Assembly (NCBI RefSeq): GCF_003576645.1
Contig: NC_044924.1
Location: 24,586,274 to 24,650,273, forward strand
Origin: Ipomoea triloba
Taxonomy: Eukaryota; Streptophyta; Magnoliopsida; Solanales; Convolvulaceae
DNA length: 64,000 nt
Direction: 5' to 3'
Positions 34,629-45,424 of this stretch are shown here, piece by piece. A model generated the notes under the pieces. The model had not been told where the DNA came from and made no database searches. It saw only the letters and a list, made by a program, of their open reading frames with translations. A program made the translations under genes and the position numbers. Every line of letters starts with the position of its first letter. Positions within the stretch are counted from its first letter, which is position 1.

Positions 34629-35104
34629 ATATTAATGGTAATGGTTGATAATTCCATTGAAAATGATTGTCACATTTTGACTTGGTATTGATTTCTGCTG
34701 GGGTTTGGTTGAGTTGTTAGAGCATGCATATCTTATTTCATAACAGGTAATACAATCAATTGACAAATTCCGAATTTTGAATTAAAAACTGATTCCATTA
34801 TTGAATATATGACAACGAAGCATTTGTTTATAACTTTATATCTGCACGAATAATAAGTAGGCCTAGTCAAAGTTATTGAACGCGGACGTACTGGAGCAGC
34901 TAGATAATTGACTCAACGCTTTTCTGTTTTTGTTTTTATTTTTGAAGAGAAAAATTTAATTCATTAATCACCAACAAGACAGTCAACAAGAAAAGGAGGA
35001 GGGGCATCAAACCACTCTCCGCAACCTGACTCAGAAATGACCTCTTGAACAACAATATGGGTGGCACAATTCGCAAATCGCCTAACAAACCCGAATTTGA
35101 CATC

Positions 35105-35392
35105 ACTTATCAACAATGCCAATTCTTTGCCAGATGGTTTGCAGTTTGCTTAATGGTTCATTACCTGATTTTACATTGGCTGGGTGTATTATTCGTGATT
35201 GCCGATCTCTTCGTAGACACTTTGAAGTGGTGTCCTTTAAGTTCATCTCTAGAATAGCGAATTAGGCTGCACATGCTTTGGCTAGAGCAGCTCGTTCTCA
35301 ATCTGTTCCCGCCTTTTGGCTTAATATCTTACCTTCTTGTATTGAACGATTTATTTAATGAAATTTCGATTTGGTTTAAAAAAAAAAAAACA
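35105..35392 (+). pseudogene. LINE 3' tail: RNase H end, stop and poly(A)
   Basis: The plus-strand reading includes QMVCSLLNGSLPDFTLAG, FEVVSFKFISRIAN (then one TAG) AAHALARAARSQSVP and FWLNILPSCIERFI followed by stop and, after 30 bp, an A12-13 tract at about 35379-35391. This is the C-terminal RNase-H-like end of plant L1-type ORF2 with its poly(A) tail. It is oriented opposite to the adjoining LINE body. Confidence 0.8.
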
Positions 35393-38300
35393 ACAAACCA
35401 AAAGCAAAATGAAAAGAAAAACAACATAAAGCATTAAATAAAAGATGTGAGTCAGTTTCCACATCCGCATCTCCCATGCCGGTGTCCTTCAACCAGCTTA
35501 GCGCCTCACGCATGCTCATTGCTTCAGCTTGCTTAACATCAAACGCGCCCGTAAAATGAATACCCTTTGCCGCAAGGAAATTACCACCATCATCTCATAG
35601 CACCCAACCAAGGCCCATAACGTTACGCCCCTGATTAATTGCGACATCCGTATTAAGTTTGAGTCTACCTTGCGCCGGACGACACCATCTTTCCTCTCGC
35701 AATTCTCTGCTGGCAGGATGTGTTTTCTCTCTTTCGTTCGCTGCTCTCCAATTTTGTAGGTACATGGTCGAACGCTGCACAACTATATTAGCATCAAAAG
35801 AAGAATTATTCCATAGGCAGTCATTCCTATTTGTCCACAAACCCTAGCACGTCAACACAGATGAGTCCAACTTATCACCATTCAATCCACAAACACAATT
35901 AAAAAATCATGCAGTAACATCACGTACCATAGCATCACTAAAGCTCAGCCCCAAAGCCCTCCAAAATTTCTTCACTTCACTGCAGTTAGCGAATAGATAA
36001 CTAGAACTCTCCTCCATCACCCTACACATGTGACACATCACAGAACATTGAACATGCCTACTCAATAAAGCATCACGAGAGGGAAGAAAACTAGATGCTA
36101 ACTGCCAACAAAAAATTTTAACCTTGGGTGGTACATGCAGAGCCCATAACTTGTTCCATGGCCTATCATCCCGACCCTGTTCCTTGAGAAACTGGTAGCA
36201 GGATTTAACTGTGTAAGCACCTTTACTATCCCATTGCCAAGTCCACTTGTCAGGGAGTCTACGTCTGCTAATTGGAATTTTCAATATTAGACTAGCATCA
36301 CGGTCGTCAAAAATATCACGAATACAATCCACGTCCCACATACCTTGTTCATTCACCAAGGAAGCAACTGGAGCATAAAAGATTGACTCATGCAGTATCG
36401 TTTGGACATACGGGATATCACCAACAGGTAACCAAGCATCGCTACCAATAATGGTATCCAGCCCGTCCCCAACATAGCGACGACACCCTTTCTGAATTGT
36501 TTCCTGCACCGCCAACATCCATTTCCAAATGTATGAGGGGTTACCCCCCTCCTTTGCATCTAAGTAAGAGGAATTTGGATAGTACCGAGCCTTATACACC
36601 TGAGACACCAAAGAAGTAGGATTTGTTATCAACCTCCATGCTTGTTTACCCAACAACACCAAGTTCATCTCATGAAGCATTCTGAAACCCAAACCACCGT
36701 TAGCCTTTGGTGCACACAACCCATTCCACGCTCTCCAACGAACCCCTTTTCCAGTCCCCACCGATCCCGTCCACCAATACTCATTCATCAAGGTTGTAAT
36801 CTCTGTGCACAACCCCATAGGTAGGAGAAAGATCATCATAGTATATGCAGGCATGGCCTGAATAACATTCTTTAGTAAAACCTCTCGGCCTGCACGTGAA
36901 AGAAACCATGCACTCCAACTCCGAATCTGGGCAAGGATTCGGTTTTTAAGAAAACCCAAAATTTCCTTCTTCCTTCTACTAATGCCCCAAATATTTCCCA
37001 GAAGTGTTCCCTTCAACAACTCCTAGTGTCTGAATCACAATTGCTCTTACAGTGTGAGGAACATTTGTACTAAAACAGGTAATTGACTTCTCATAATTTA
37101 TCCTCTGTCCTGATGCTGCAGAATATGTATCAAGCAAAGCCTTCATAACAATACTTTCTTGACAACTAGCACGAAAGAAAAGGAAGCAGCCATCCGCAAA
37201 AAGCAAATGAGATATAGGAGGTGCACCTCGAGAGACAGATACACCATGCAAGCTTCCTGCAGCCATCTGTTTGTTTATAAAAGCACTCAACCCCTCAGCC
37301 ACAATTAAGAACAAATAGGGAGATAAGGGATCTCCCTGTCGAATACCCCTGCTTGGAACAATAGGACCTAGCTGACTCTGTTCATGCAAGACATAGTAAT
37401 TAAGTAGTGATGGTTTCCAACAAGATATCAACCCATTTACGTGCAAAACCCAATTTGATCAACATTGCCTCTACAAATCTCCATTCCACACGATCATAGG
37501 CCTTGCTCATATCGACTTTCAACACCACCAACCCCTCTTTGCCTTGAGTCTTACGCTTCAAGTAGTGATGAGCTTCGTATGCAAGCATAATGTTGTCACT
37601 AATTAACCGTCCCAACACAAATGCACTTTGAGCATCCGAGATAATCCCATCTAGTAAGGTTTTTAATCTATTAGCACACACCTTCGCTGCAATTTTGTAT
37701 AGGACATTACAAAGCGTATCGGGCGGAACTCCATCATATTTTATGGTTTAGGCTTCTTCGGGATCAACACAATGTACGTATCGTTCGCCTTTAGAGGTAG
37801 CTTGGTTGATTCCATGAATAACTTGCAAAATTCAACAACCTCCCCTCCAACGACATTCAGAAGTGCTGATAAAAGCCCGGATTCATCCCATCCGGCCGTG
37901 GAGACTTATCAAGATGCATTTGGAACAAAGCTTTAAGTACCTCTTCAGAGCTTATAGGACTTAAAAGGGTTGCATTATCCTGAGCAGAGACCTTAGGCGA
38001 GATACAATCCAGAACTTCACTCATATCTCCTTGTTCAGACGTAAACAGGCTCTCAAAATAATTGACCATAACTTCTCCCATCCCTGCCTCATCATCGACC
38101 CACCTTCCATCCGCACTCTTTAACCGGTGCATTCTATTTATGCGTTTCCTGGCTTTCAATGAGTTGTGGAAATATTTACTATTCACATCCCCACCCTTGT
38201 ACCAGTGTTCTTTAGCGAGTTGTTTCCAGAAGAGATGTTGATGTTCCAACAGAAAAAAAAAACTTCTTTTCAGCCGCACCATAATCCCGAACCCCCACAT

Positions 38301-39402
38301 CATCACGTCTGGCCCGTAAGGTATACATACGACGTTTACAGTCTTCAATCTTCCCAAGGTAATCCTTATTATAAGAGTGCCCCCATTTCCACAGATCATG
38401 CCCATAGTAGTCCACCCTCGCAAAAATGTCGAGCCCACGAGAATGCTCCCAACTCTGAGTTACAATCTCACGGCACCTCTCCTCTCTGAGCCACATATTG
38501 TCGAAACAAAAACGACGTCTACTATTCCTCCGTACAATGGTTTCTGGTGTCAATAACAACGGGAGATGATCACTGTATGGACATAGCACAAAAGTTGCAT
38601 GTGCGCCTTCGAACAATGCTAACCATGAATCACTAGTAAAGATTCGATCCAACTTCTCCTCAACCATGTTCGACATGCCTCTCGATCATTCCCAAGTGAA
38701 CTGATGACCACCGAAATGGAACTCAATGAGACCACAATCCAATACTGTTTCCTTGAACCCCTGTATTAAATAGTCTGGGTGAGGTAATCTACCTCGCTTA
38801 TCCGTCTGATGCAACAGGTCATTATAATTGCCCGTGATTACCCAAGGCACAATACTCTGTCCAGCAAGTGTGCGAAGCAACTGCTGAGCCTCCCGCCTTC
38901 TACGTCGTTCAGGAAACCCGTAATAACCTGTAAATCGCCACCGTGGTTTCCCAGAATCTAAAGACAACATGGAATTAATATGATTTGCAGAAAATCCCGT
39001 TATCTCCAGGTCAATAGAATTCATCCAAAGGAGTGCTAATCCTCCCCGATGACCTACAGCATCCACAACAAACACATTATCAAAACCAATTTGCACCCGC
39101 ACTCCCTGCATCCTCCTAGCATCAACAAACGTTTCCATAAGAAATATCACGCTCGGCCTCTTATCACGGACTAGGTCCGCTAATACTCGAACTGCCGTCG
39201 GGTTGTCAAGCCCCCGGTAATTCCATGATAAAAGACTGATAAACCTAGGCGGGATTGCATAGCAATACCCGCCTCCACCCCATTTTTTGACATGTCAACA
39301 TCGTACTCCAATCACTAGCTTCACCACTCAAATCTGAAGCCCCTTCTGTACGTTTACGTTTCTGATCTCCAACCAAAACTGCAGGTATGCTCACTGAGAG
39401 CC
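35393..39402 (-). mobile_element. L1-type LINE, truncated both ends, ORF2 pseudogene
   Basis: Read on the minus strand: the end of ORF1 (GDQKRKRTEGASDLSGEASD near 39350), then ORF2 with apurinic endonuclease (LLSWNYRGLDNPTAVRVL at about 39200 down to 38690), reverse transcriptase (LKVDMSKAYDRVEW near 37500; GIRQGDPLSPYLF near 37330), the zinc-binding RT-associated domain (VPPKVKIFCWQLASS near 36110) and an RNase H start (LKLNTDVA to VETDS near 35460). The RT box reads FADG instead of FADD and the endonuclease motif VITGNYND instead of GDFND. A TGA at 38686-38688 and several frameshifts break the frame. No ORF1 start, 5' end or own poly(A) tail remains. Dead copy. Confidence 0.88.
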
Positions 39403-39407
39403 GACTC

Positions 39408-39871
39408 AAGAAGTCAATTAGACACTTAAACTTTTAAAAGTTGCAATTAAACACACAGACATGTTATTTTGGAGCAATGAAATCCATAAATATGTTAATT
39501 GGTGACCTATAATTGCAAGTCAACTAGGGTTCCGACCAAATCCGACGAACATCCGACCAAATTCCGGCAAGCCATGTCAAATACCAATAACCGGCGACCA
39601 TTTGACAGTCACCGGTCGCTGGTATTTGACATAGGAACGGTCGCCGGTTGCTGATACTTGACATGGCTTGTCAAAATTTGGTCGGGCATTTGCCGAGGTC
39701 CATCGGAGGTCTCTAGAATCCTAGTTGAGCTGCAATTATAGGTCACCAACAGGTTTGTGGATTTCGTTGCTCCAAAATAACATGTTTATGAGTTTAATTG
39801 TAACTTTTAAAAGTTTAAGGGTCTAACTGACTTCTTAGGTAAAATTTAGATACTTATTTGACCATTTTCCC
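39408..39871. mobile_element. Foldback element abutting the LINE
   Basis: The whole segment is an imperfect palindrome: left CTTTTAAAAGTTGCAATTAAAC, GTTATTTTGGAGCAATGAAA and GGTGACCTATAATTGCA all recur inverted at the right. The right end GGGAAAATGGTCAAATAAG (minus strand) resembles the left end of the element at 41069. The centre contains inverted CCGGCGACCA/GGTCGCCGG blocks. The left end lacks the terminal 30 bp or so, being cut at the LINE junction. Confidence 0.75.
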
Positions 39872-41068
39872 AAAAACTAAAAGAGTCTATGCAATCACTT
39901 AATTATTTTTTAGGTAAAAGTGGAGTGGGTGAGACCAACTTCCTAGGAGCTGAGTCATGAATTACTTCCAAATCTATAATTAAATCTTTGATGGGGTATT
40001 CATTTTTCTAAGGCGAAGCTCGAGAAGTTGCAAAAGAGTTAAGAGTGTAAAAAGCCTTGCAATTTGTGTGAAATGAGAGGCTTGTGTCACAATCTTGTTC
40101 AAAATAAATAAAAAATAAAAAATAAAAAAGGACTTTCGGAATTGAGAAAGTATGACTGGATGGACTTCCCATTATTTGTGTCTCTTCCTTGTTGGGCATT
40201 TGCCTAATTGCAATATCTTAACTCACTTTATGCTTAATTTTCCTTGAAAAAGAATACATATATGAGGTTTATTTGTACTATTTGTGTTATTAGGCTCGTT
40301 CAACGTCTTTGACAAGGGAATGGAAGAAAAAGAAGCAATTCTAGCTAATTTTAAGGTTCAAAGAGACCATTTGAGAGACCGAGAGTAGCATGGAATGATT
40401 GGAATAGAGAAGTACTTTGGAAGAAGCCAGAGCAAGGAGTTCTCTAAGGAAGCAGGTAGCGCACAAGCAATAGAGATTAACATGCCATTGGAGAGTTCCT
40501 CTCGCAACGAAAGTTGGGAAATGCACTCAAGCCTCCTCCTTCGCAACCCAATTTCTCTTTGCTAAAGTAAAAGAAGATTAGGGATTTTCAATGCTTTTTG
40601 TGCTTATTGAAAGATTGAGGATTCTTGTGTGCATTGTTGTGAACCCTTGGCTGAAGATTCCTCCCCAATTTCTTAGAATTGAACTAGCATTTAGAAGGTA
40701 ATAGCCCTAATTGACCCCTTTGCCTTTATCATTCCTTTTAATCTTTTGTTTTGAATTAAAGTTTGTTTACATTGTGTCTTTTGGATGATTATCTATATTG
40801 ATTGCGATGTTGCTTGGATTCTTAAGAATTCATATCTTAGTGCCTAGTGGAGAAATAACTACACAAGTACGCGCAAGTCCATCCCTAGTCCTCACCAAAA
40901 CAACATATTTAACATGTATTTTTACAACAATCAGTAACCTCTCTCAGCATGTATGATATAAGTTCTCATTCATCTTATAGAGTATTACTCATTTTCTATC
41001 TGTTAATCAATCAAACATTTGAATACCATTTTTTTAAAAAAAAAAATATAATTCCATAATTTAAAAAG
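39872..41068. other. Intergenic, no gene recognised
   Basis: About 1.2 kb between two inverted-repeat elements. Short open frames (around 40008-40546) show no family resemblance. Confidence 0.6.
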
Positions 41069-42075
41069 GGGAAAAGGGTCAAATAGGCCCTCAAACCTTA
41101 TACAAGAAGTCAATTAGATCCCTGAACTTTTAAAAAATGCAATTAAACACTTCAACTTATTAAAATTGATCAAATAAATCCATTTTACCTGTAAGCAAGT
41201 CGTCGTTGACCAACATTGCTGATTACAAAATCACTGTCTTTCTCAATCAGAAACATGACCATATGCTTTTGGTCTTTCTTTCATGCCACCGTCGTCGACG
41301 GCGTTGTTGGTCTTGATAACTTTTGCTTCAACCCACCCCTCCTCTTCTATCGTAGCAACACATAATCATCCCGCAGTTTCATCAAATTCCGTCACAACAG
41401 AAGAACTATCACAATTTTTTGGCAACCAATAATCCTCAGTAGTCAATAGGTTTCTCTCTGAATCTCGTGCCTAAACTTGAGAAACTGATTCTTGAAATCG
41501 ATCACTTTATCTGTTTATATTCATAATCCATATTCTTGATTTTTTTTCTCTGGTATTTTCGGAGTTCAAATATGATATTGGGTTTATCTGTTTGTTTCGA
41601 GGCATAATGAGAGAGATTGAGATTGGGTTTACAAGTGCATAGGAAACAACAACTGGCATTGATATTGCGAAAAATACGAATCAAAGAAGCAATTCTTATT
41701 GAAATTAAAGGAAGAAGAAATATCCAAGGCTCTGAACAAGGTGATCGAGCTGGAAAACATGTTGAGAAGGATTGAAATGGAGAAGCAGGAGTTTCATAGC
41801 GTGGCGAAGGAGAAGGAAGCCATTATCATGTCTCTGAACAACACAATCGAACAACTGAAAAAATTAATAAAAAAGAGCGTCGATCTAGATTTTTCTCCGG
41901 AGGTGGCTGGACTATTGCCTGAATCTTAAAGACATGTTATTATATGTTATTGACCTACTTTTGGGCTTGAATGCATTAAAATGACATGTTGATATGTTTA
42001 ATTGTACCTTTTAAAAGTTCGAGGGTCTAATTGACTTTTCATATACAGTTCAGGGGTGTATTTGATCATTTTCTC
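41069..42075. mobile_element. Non-autonomous TIR element with captured gene fragment
   Basis: Ends of about 110 bp are inverted copies: left GGGAAAAGGGTCAAATAGG, AGAAGTCAATTAGA, GCAATTAAACA; right, read inverted, GAGAAAATGATCAAATACA, AAAGTCAATTAGAC, ACAATTAAACA. No transposase. The interior (about 41180-41935) carries a coiled-coil coding fragment. Target duplication not recognisable. The ends are related to those of the 39408-39871 foldback. Confidence 0.7.
41690..41929 (+). pseudogene. Captured coiled-coil fragment resembling BOI/BRG-type RING ligase
   Basis: The frame reads LKLKEEEISKALNKVIELEN, MLRRIEMEKQEFHSVAKEKE and SLNNTIEQLKK before a stop at 41927-41929. Heptad-spaced Leu/Ile and Glu/Lys richness give a strong coiled coil. 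The order KEEEISKA..ELE..LRRIEME..(A)KEKEA..SLNNT resembles the central segment of plant BOI-related E3 ligases. The C-terminal RING finger is absent, consistent with fragment capture between the inverted repeats. Family assignment is from memory of the motif order. Confidence 0.5.
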
Positions 42076-42384
42076 TTAGTTCTTTTAGAATTGTCTCTTT
42101 CACATCCTTATAAACCCACAATTGCCTCTTTCATAATAGGGATAAATTAAAGTAAACTTCACAATCTCTCCTTTTGCCTTATGTCACACTTGTTCACTTT
42201 GGAGTCCCAACCATACAAACCAACAATACCAAGGGCTTGTGCATATAGATAGATATGTTATGATATGGATCTGAATTATGATAATAGATAGATATGTTAT
42301 GATATGGATTTGAATTGTGTTATGTGACATCAATTCGTTACAAAATGCTCAGGGATCCTTGTCCACGATGCCAATCACAAACCC

Positions 42385-42575
42385 TAACTATGTCGCCAAA
42401 GACCTTATGGTCTAGTGGCACCCGGTGTCCCGGTTTACACTCCCACATGGATGATGGGAGTGGGTTTGAGCCTCAGTGGAGGCAACTGTTGACTCTTTGT
42501 GCTTCAGTAGGTTGAGAAAGTAGCTATGAACATATACTACATTGTAACAGAGTCAGTAGTACTCAAAAAAAAATA
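42385..42575 (+). mobile_element. tRNA-derived SINE
   Basis: Box A TGGTCTAGTGG at about 42409 and box B GGGTTTGAGCCTC about 50 bp downstream, a CTCCCACATGG/GGGAGTGGG inverted pair between them, and a 3' end running into AAAAAAAAT near 42570. This is the classic plant SINE organisation. Confidence 0.72.
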
Positions 42576-42599
42576 ACCCTAACTATGTCCAATATTCCA

Positions 42600-43216
42600 A
42601 TAAATAGAGCAATTAAAGCACCAAATCAAAGAATAAGAGAATAGAAGAGAAATATTTACCTTGTAAGTTCAAATTCAAGCAAAACTTGAAGAGTAAAAGC
42701 AAAAATTCTAGGCTATTACGAAGCACATGTTACGTGAGGAAAAATAGAGACTAAACGACGGGGGTGCCACCGGTAATGCGAGGGGAAAATTGACGAGGCA
42801 AAGGGGAAACTAGCGAGCAAACAGAGAGGGGAAGGTTGCGCAAGACAGGAGACGGAGATAACAGAGTGATGAGGAAAATTTTGTTGAGAAATAGGGAAAA
42901 GAACAAAGAAAGATGAAAATAAAGCATCAGAAATGTGCACGGGCGAGTCAATGTCTGTGCACAAATTATAATGGTTGGCACACAAATGAAGGGGTCCCCA
43001 CGGGCAAGATAACGGGCGCAAAGCAACCGATTGGGAAAACAGAAAGGATAAGCTTATTGAGAGGGGAAGCTCACGGGCGTGAGGACATCTGTGCGCAAAA
43101 CCTAAAGGTTTAGAAAAAAGGAGAGGGCATACCCACAGGCAAGCTAACGGACGTGAAGCAACCTATTGGAAAAACAGAAAGGATAAAACAAATAAGATGG
43201 AATAAGCATGGGCACA
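42600..43216. other. Intergenic, no gene recognised
   Basis: Purine-rich on the plus strand. A diverged direct repeat (CACGGGCAAGATAACGGGCG near 43000, CACAGGCAAGCTAACGGACG near 43135) suggests old tandem duplication. Minus-strand frames (42716-43026) look like by-products. Confidence 0.55.
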
Positions 43217-43505
43217 AATTATACTATGGACCATGGTCTACAATGCATTATGGACCATGGCCATGGCTGATACTGCAGTTGTGTTGAAAGGGAACTGCAG
43301 TTGCGCAGAACAGAGGCCGTTCATTCATTCAACACAACTGTATTATCCGTTCAACACAACTGCAGTCCAGGCGGATGAAACGTCCTTTGTTCCGCGCAAC
43401 TGTTGTTCCCTTTCAACACAACTGCAGTATCAGTTCAACACAACTGCAGTATCAGCCATGACCATGGTCCACAATGCATTGTGGACCATGGTCCACTGTA
43501 TAACG
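43217..43505. mobile_element. Foldback MITE with GGACCATGGTCCAC ends
   Basis: Left arm (TGGACCATGGTCTACAATGC, GGCTGATACTGCAGTTGTGT, AAAGGGAAC, AGTTGCGC) is repeated inverted in the right arm up to about 43505. Both arms hold the nested palindrome GGACCATGG..CCATGG. Arms of about 110 bp, loop of about 70 bp. No coding capacity. Confidence 0.75.
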
Positions 43506-43565
43506 ACTAAAGCATGGGCGTTATGTCACTCGTGCGTAAAATAGAAAGAATACGCCACTATACAT

Positions 43566-43995
43566 TTTTATGAACATATAGAAAAAACATTATGGACCTA
43601 CTATAAAGTGAATGGAATACATATGGTGTACATTCAGTTTAGTGTTTATAGACATTAAAGTTAAGGTTTATGGACATATAGTATAAGATGAATGCTATTA
43701 AACATGATCCATCTATAGTATAATGTTTATGTACAATAGCTTTTTTTTTATGAACATATAGAATGAACATTATGAACCTACTATAAAGTGAATGGAAATG
43801 CACATGATTTACATTTAGTTTAATGTTTATGGACATAGAACAAATATTATGAACATAGTACAAGATTGATGTTATTAAGCATTATGCATTTGTAATATAA
43901 TGTTTATGTACATTAAACTTTGTTTATGAATACATAGAAGGAACATTAAGAACCTATTATAGAGAGCGAATGGAAATACATATGATGTACATTTA
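43566..43995. repeat. Tandem array, period about 179 bp
   Basis: Units beginning TTTATGAACATATAGAA at about 43569, about 43748 and a partial third at about 43922 share CCTACTATAAAGTGAATGG, TACATTTAGTTTA and ATGTTTATGTACA blocks. The third unit is interrupted at 43995 by an inserted element and resumes at 45291. Confidence 0.8.
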
Positions 43996-44215
43996 GGGTG
44001 TGTTTGGTTGGGACTTTTGCACCCTACTATACCCATTACCATGTTTGTTTGTCTATTTTTGTTATCCTACTATTGGAATCAAATCCTTTAGTAATTACAA
44101 AACTCATTACATTTTTACTCTTCTACTTTTAAACAATAGAATAAAAAATAAGGGAGAAAAAATGAAAAAAAAAACAAAATAAAAAGCTCATTATCCATGT
44201 ATTAAATATGGAATT

Positions 44216-44275
<60 letters not shown>

Positions 44276-44419
44276 TAGGTGCGGGTATAGCTTTCCATGC
44301 GGTTAGATCTGAGCAGTTGATCAAATCTAGATCAACGGTTCAAATCAATGCAAATAAAAAAAACAAAAACAAAAAACAAAAAAACGCGTGTCTGGAAGAA
44401 AGAAGCATAAGCTAAAAAA

Positions 44420-44580
44420 TGGTGCGTTAAAACAATGCACCTTTAAGTGTTAAAATGGTGCACCTTCAGTTTATAAGAATGACGCACCTTAAGTGATACA
44501 AAGACGCGCCCCAAGTGTTAGAACAACGGACCTTAAGTGTTAAAATGGCACACCTTAAGTGTTAAAATGATGCACCTAAG
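44420..44580 (+). repeat. Short tandem units, GTTAAAA/ACGCACCTTAAGT type
   Basis: Six or so degenerate units of about 20-25 bp (TGCACCTTAAGTGTTAAAAT and variants) lie within the Harbinger-like element; isolated copies recur at 44760-44840, so a foreign 170-bp block (about 44585-44755) may have been inserted into the array. Confidence 0.7.
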
Positions 44581-44976
44581 TTTTGTTCTTGAGGGCCTCA
44601 GTGAGGGATCTGGCAAACCCCTTAGTTCAAAAGAGAAAAGGGTGGCGGGCAAGGAGTGTCCATTACCCTCTACCGCCTTTTTCTTGAGGTATTGGGTGAC
44701 GGGCCACTCTAGCCCGCTAGTTATGTGGATAGGTTTGTTCCAGTTTTGAAAAAGAAACACGAGGCACCTTAAGCACAAGACCTACTCACCAAGTACAAGA
44801 CCTACGCACCTTAAGCACAAATCCTGCGCACATTAAGTTTGACCCATATGGAAATTTACTAAATTGGCACCGCATTTTTTTAAGCATTGTTAATCTTGGA
44901 CGTTGATTTTGGCAAGATTAATGGCTCTCCTCTCACTGCGCAACTGCACCTAAGAAGACCTATCGCACGCGAACTG

Positions 44977-45106
44977 AATTATACACACACACACACACAC
45001 ACACACGCACGCATGCACGTGTCTGAGCACACACAACACGTATATGTGTGTGTGTGCGCGCGCACACACACATATACGTGTTGTGTGTGCTCAGACGCGT
45101 GCATGC

Positions 45107-45142
<36 letters not shown>
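44977..45142. repeat. Long near-perfect hairpin built of microsatellites
   Basis: The left arm runs (AC)n, GCACGCATGCACG, TCTGAGCACACACAACACG, TATATGTGTG; the right arm is its reverse complement, ending (GT)n. The axis is near 45062 (GCGCGCGC). Arms are about 78 bp with one or two mismatches and almost no loop. Confidence 0.9.
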
Positions 45143-45148
<6 letters not shown>

Positions 45149-45424
45149 TTTTATATTTTTATTTATTTTGATTCTCATTCCTGTTTACTACCAAACAAAG
45201 TAACTCCTTACACTTAAACACATTACTATTACCAAGTATTTGATTCCCATTGTCATTCCAATTTCAATGTTTGAACTAAACACACCCCTAGTTTAGTGTT
45301 TATAGATATTAAGGTCTAAGTTTATAGTAGACATATAGAACAAATATTATAAACATACAGTATTTACCAAAAAAAAAATTATAAACATAATACAGAATGG
45401 TGTTATTAAATATGATGCACTAGT

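Larger units (their letters stand above)
32830..35040. other. Intergenic repeat-rich stretch
   Basis: No gene seen. Contains the MITE-like inverted repeat at 33052-33258, a GC-rich patch at 33668-33705 of unknown origin, the SINE-like unit at 34395-34560 and the (TA)n tract at 34556-34626, described separately where supported. Confidence 0.6.
43996..45287. mobile_element. Non-autonomous PIF/Harbinger-like element nested in tandem array
   Basis: Ends GGGTGTGTTTGGTT (43996) and AACTAAACACACCC (to 45287) are inverted repeats of the PIF/Harbinger (Tourist) type. Flanks are TTA on the left and CTA on the right; removing the element and one flank copy restores the array sequence ATTTAGTTTAGTG found in other units, so the 3-bp target is supported by context. 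No transposase. The inside contains (GT)n at 44233-44271, a degenerate repeat with GTGTTAAAATGGTGCACCTT-like units (44420-44575), and the hairpin at 44977-45142. Confidence 0.72.

Noticed and set aside
42716..43026. Overlapping minus-strand frames of 91 and 101 codons
   Set aside because: Two overlapping frames with similar odd composition in a purine-rich stretch, with no domain, signal peptide or splice structure to support them.
44960..45171. Open frames on both strands at the AC/GT tracts
   Set aside because: Explained by the microsatellite hairpin.
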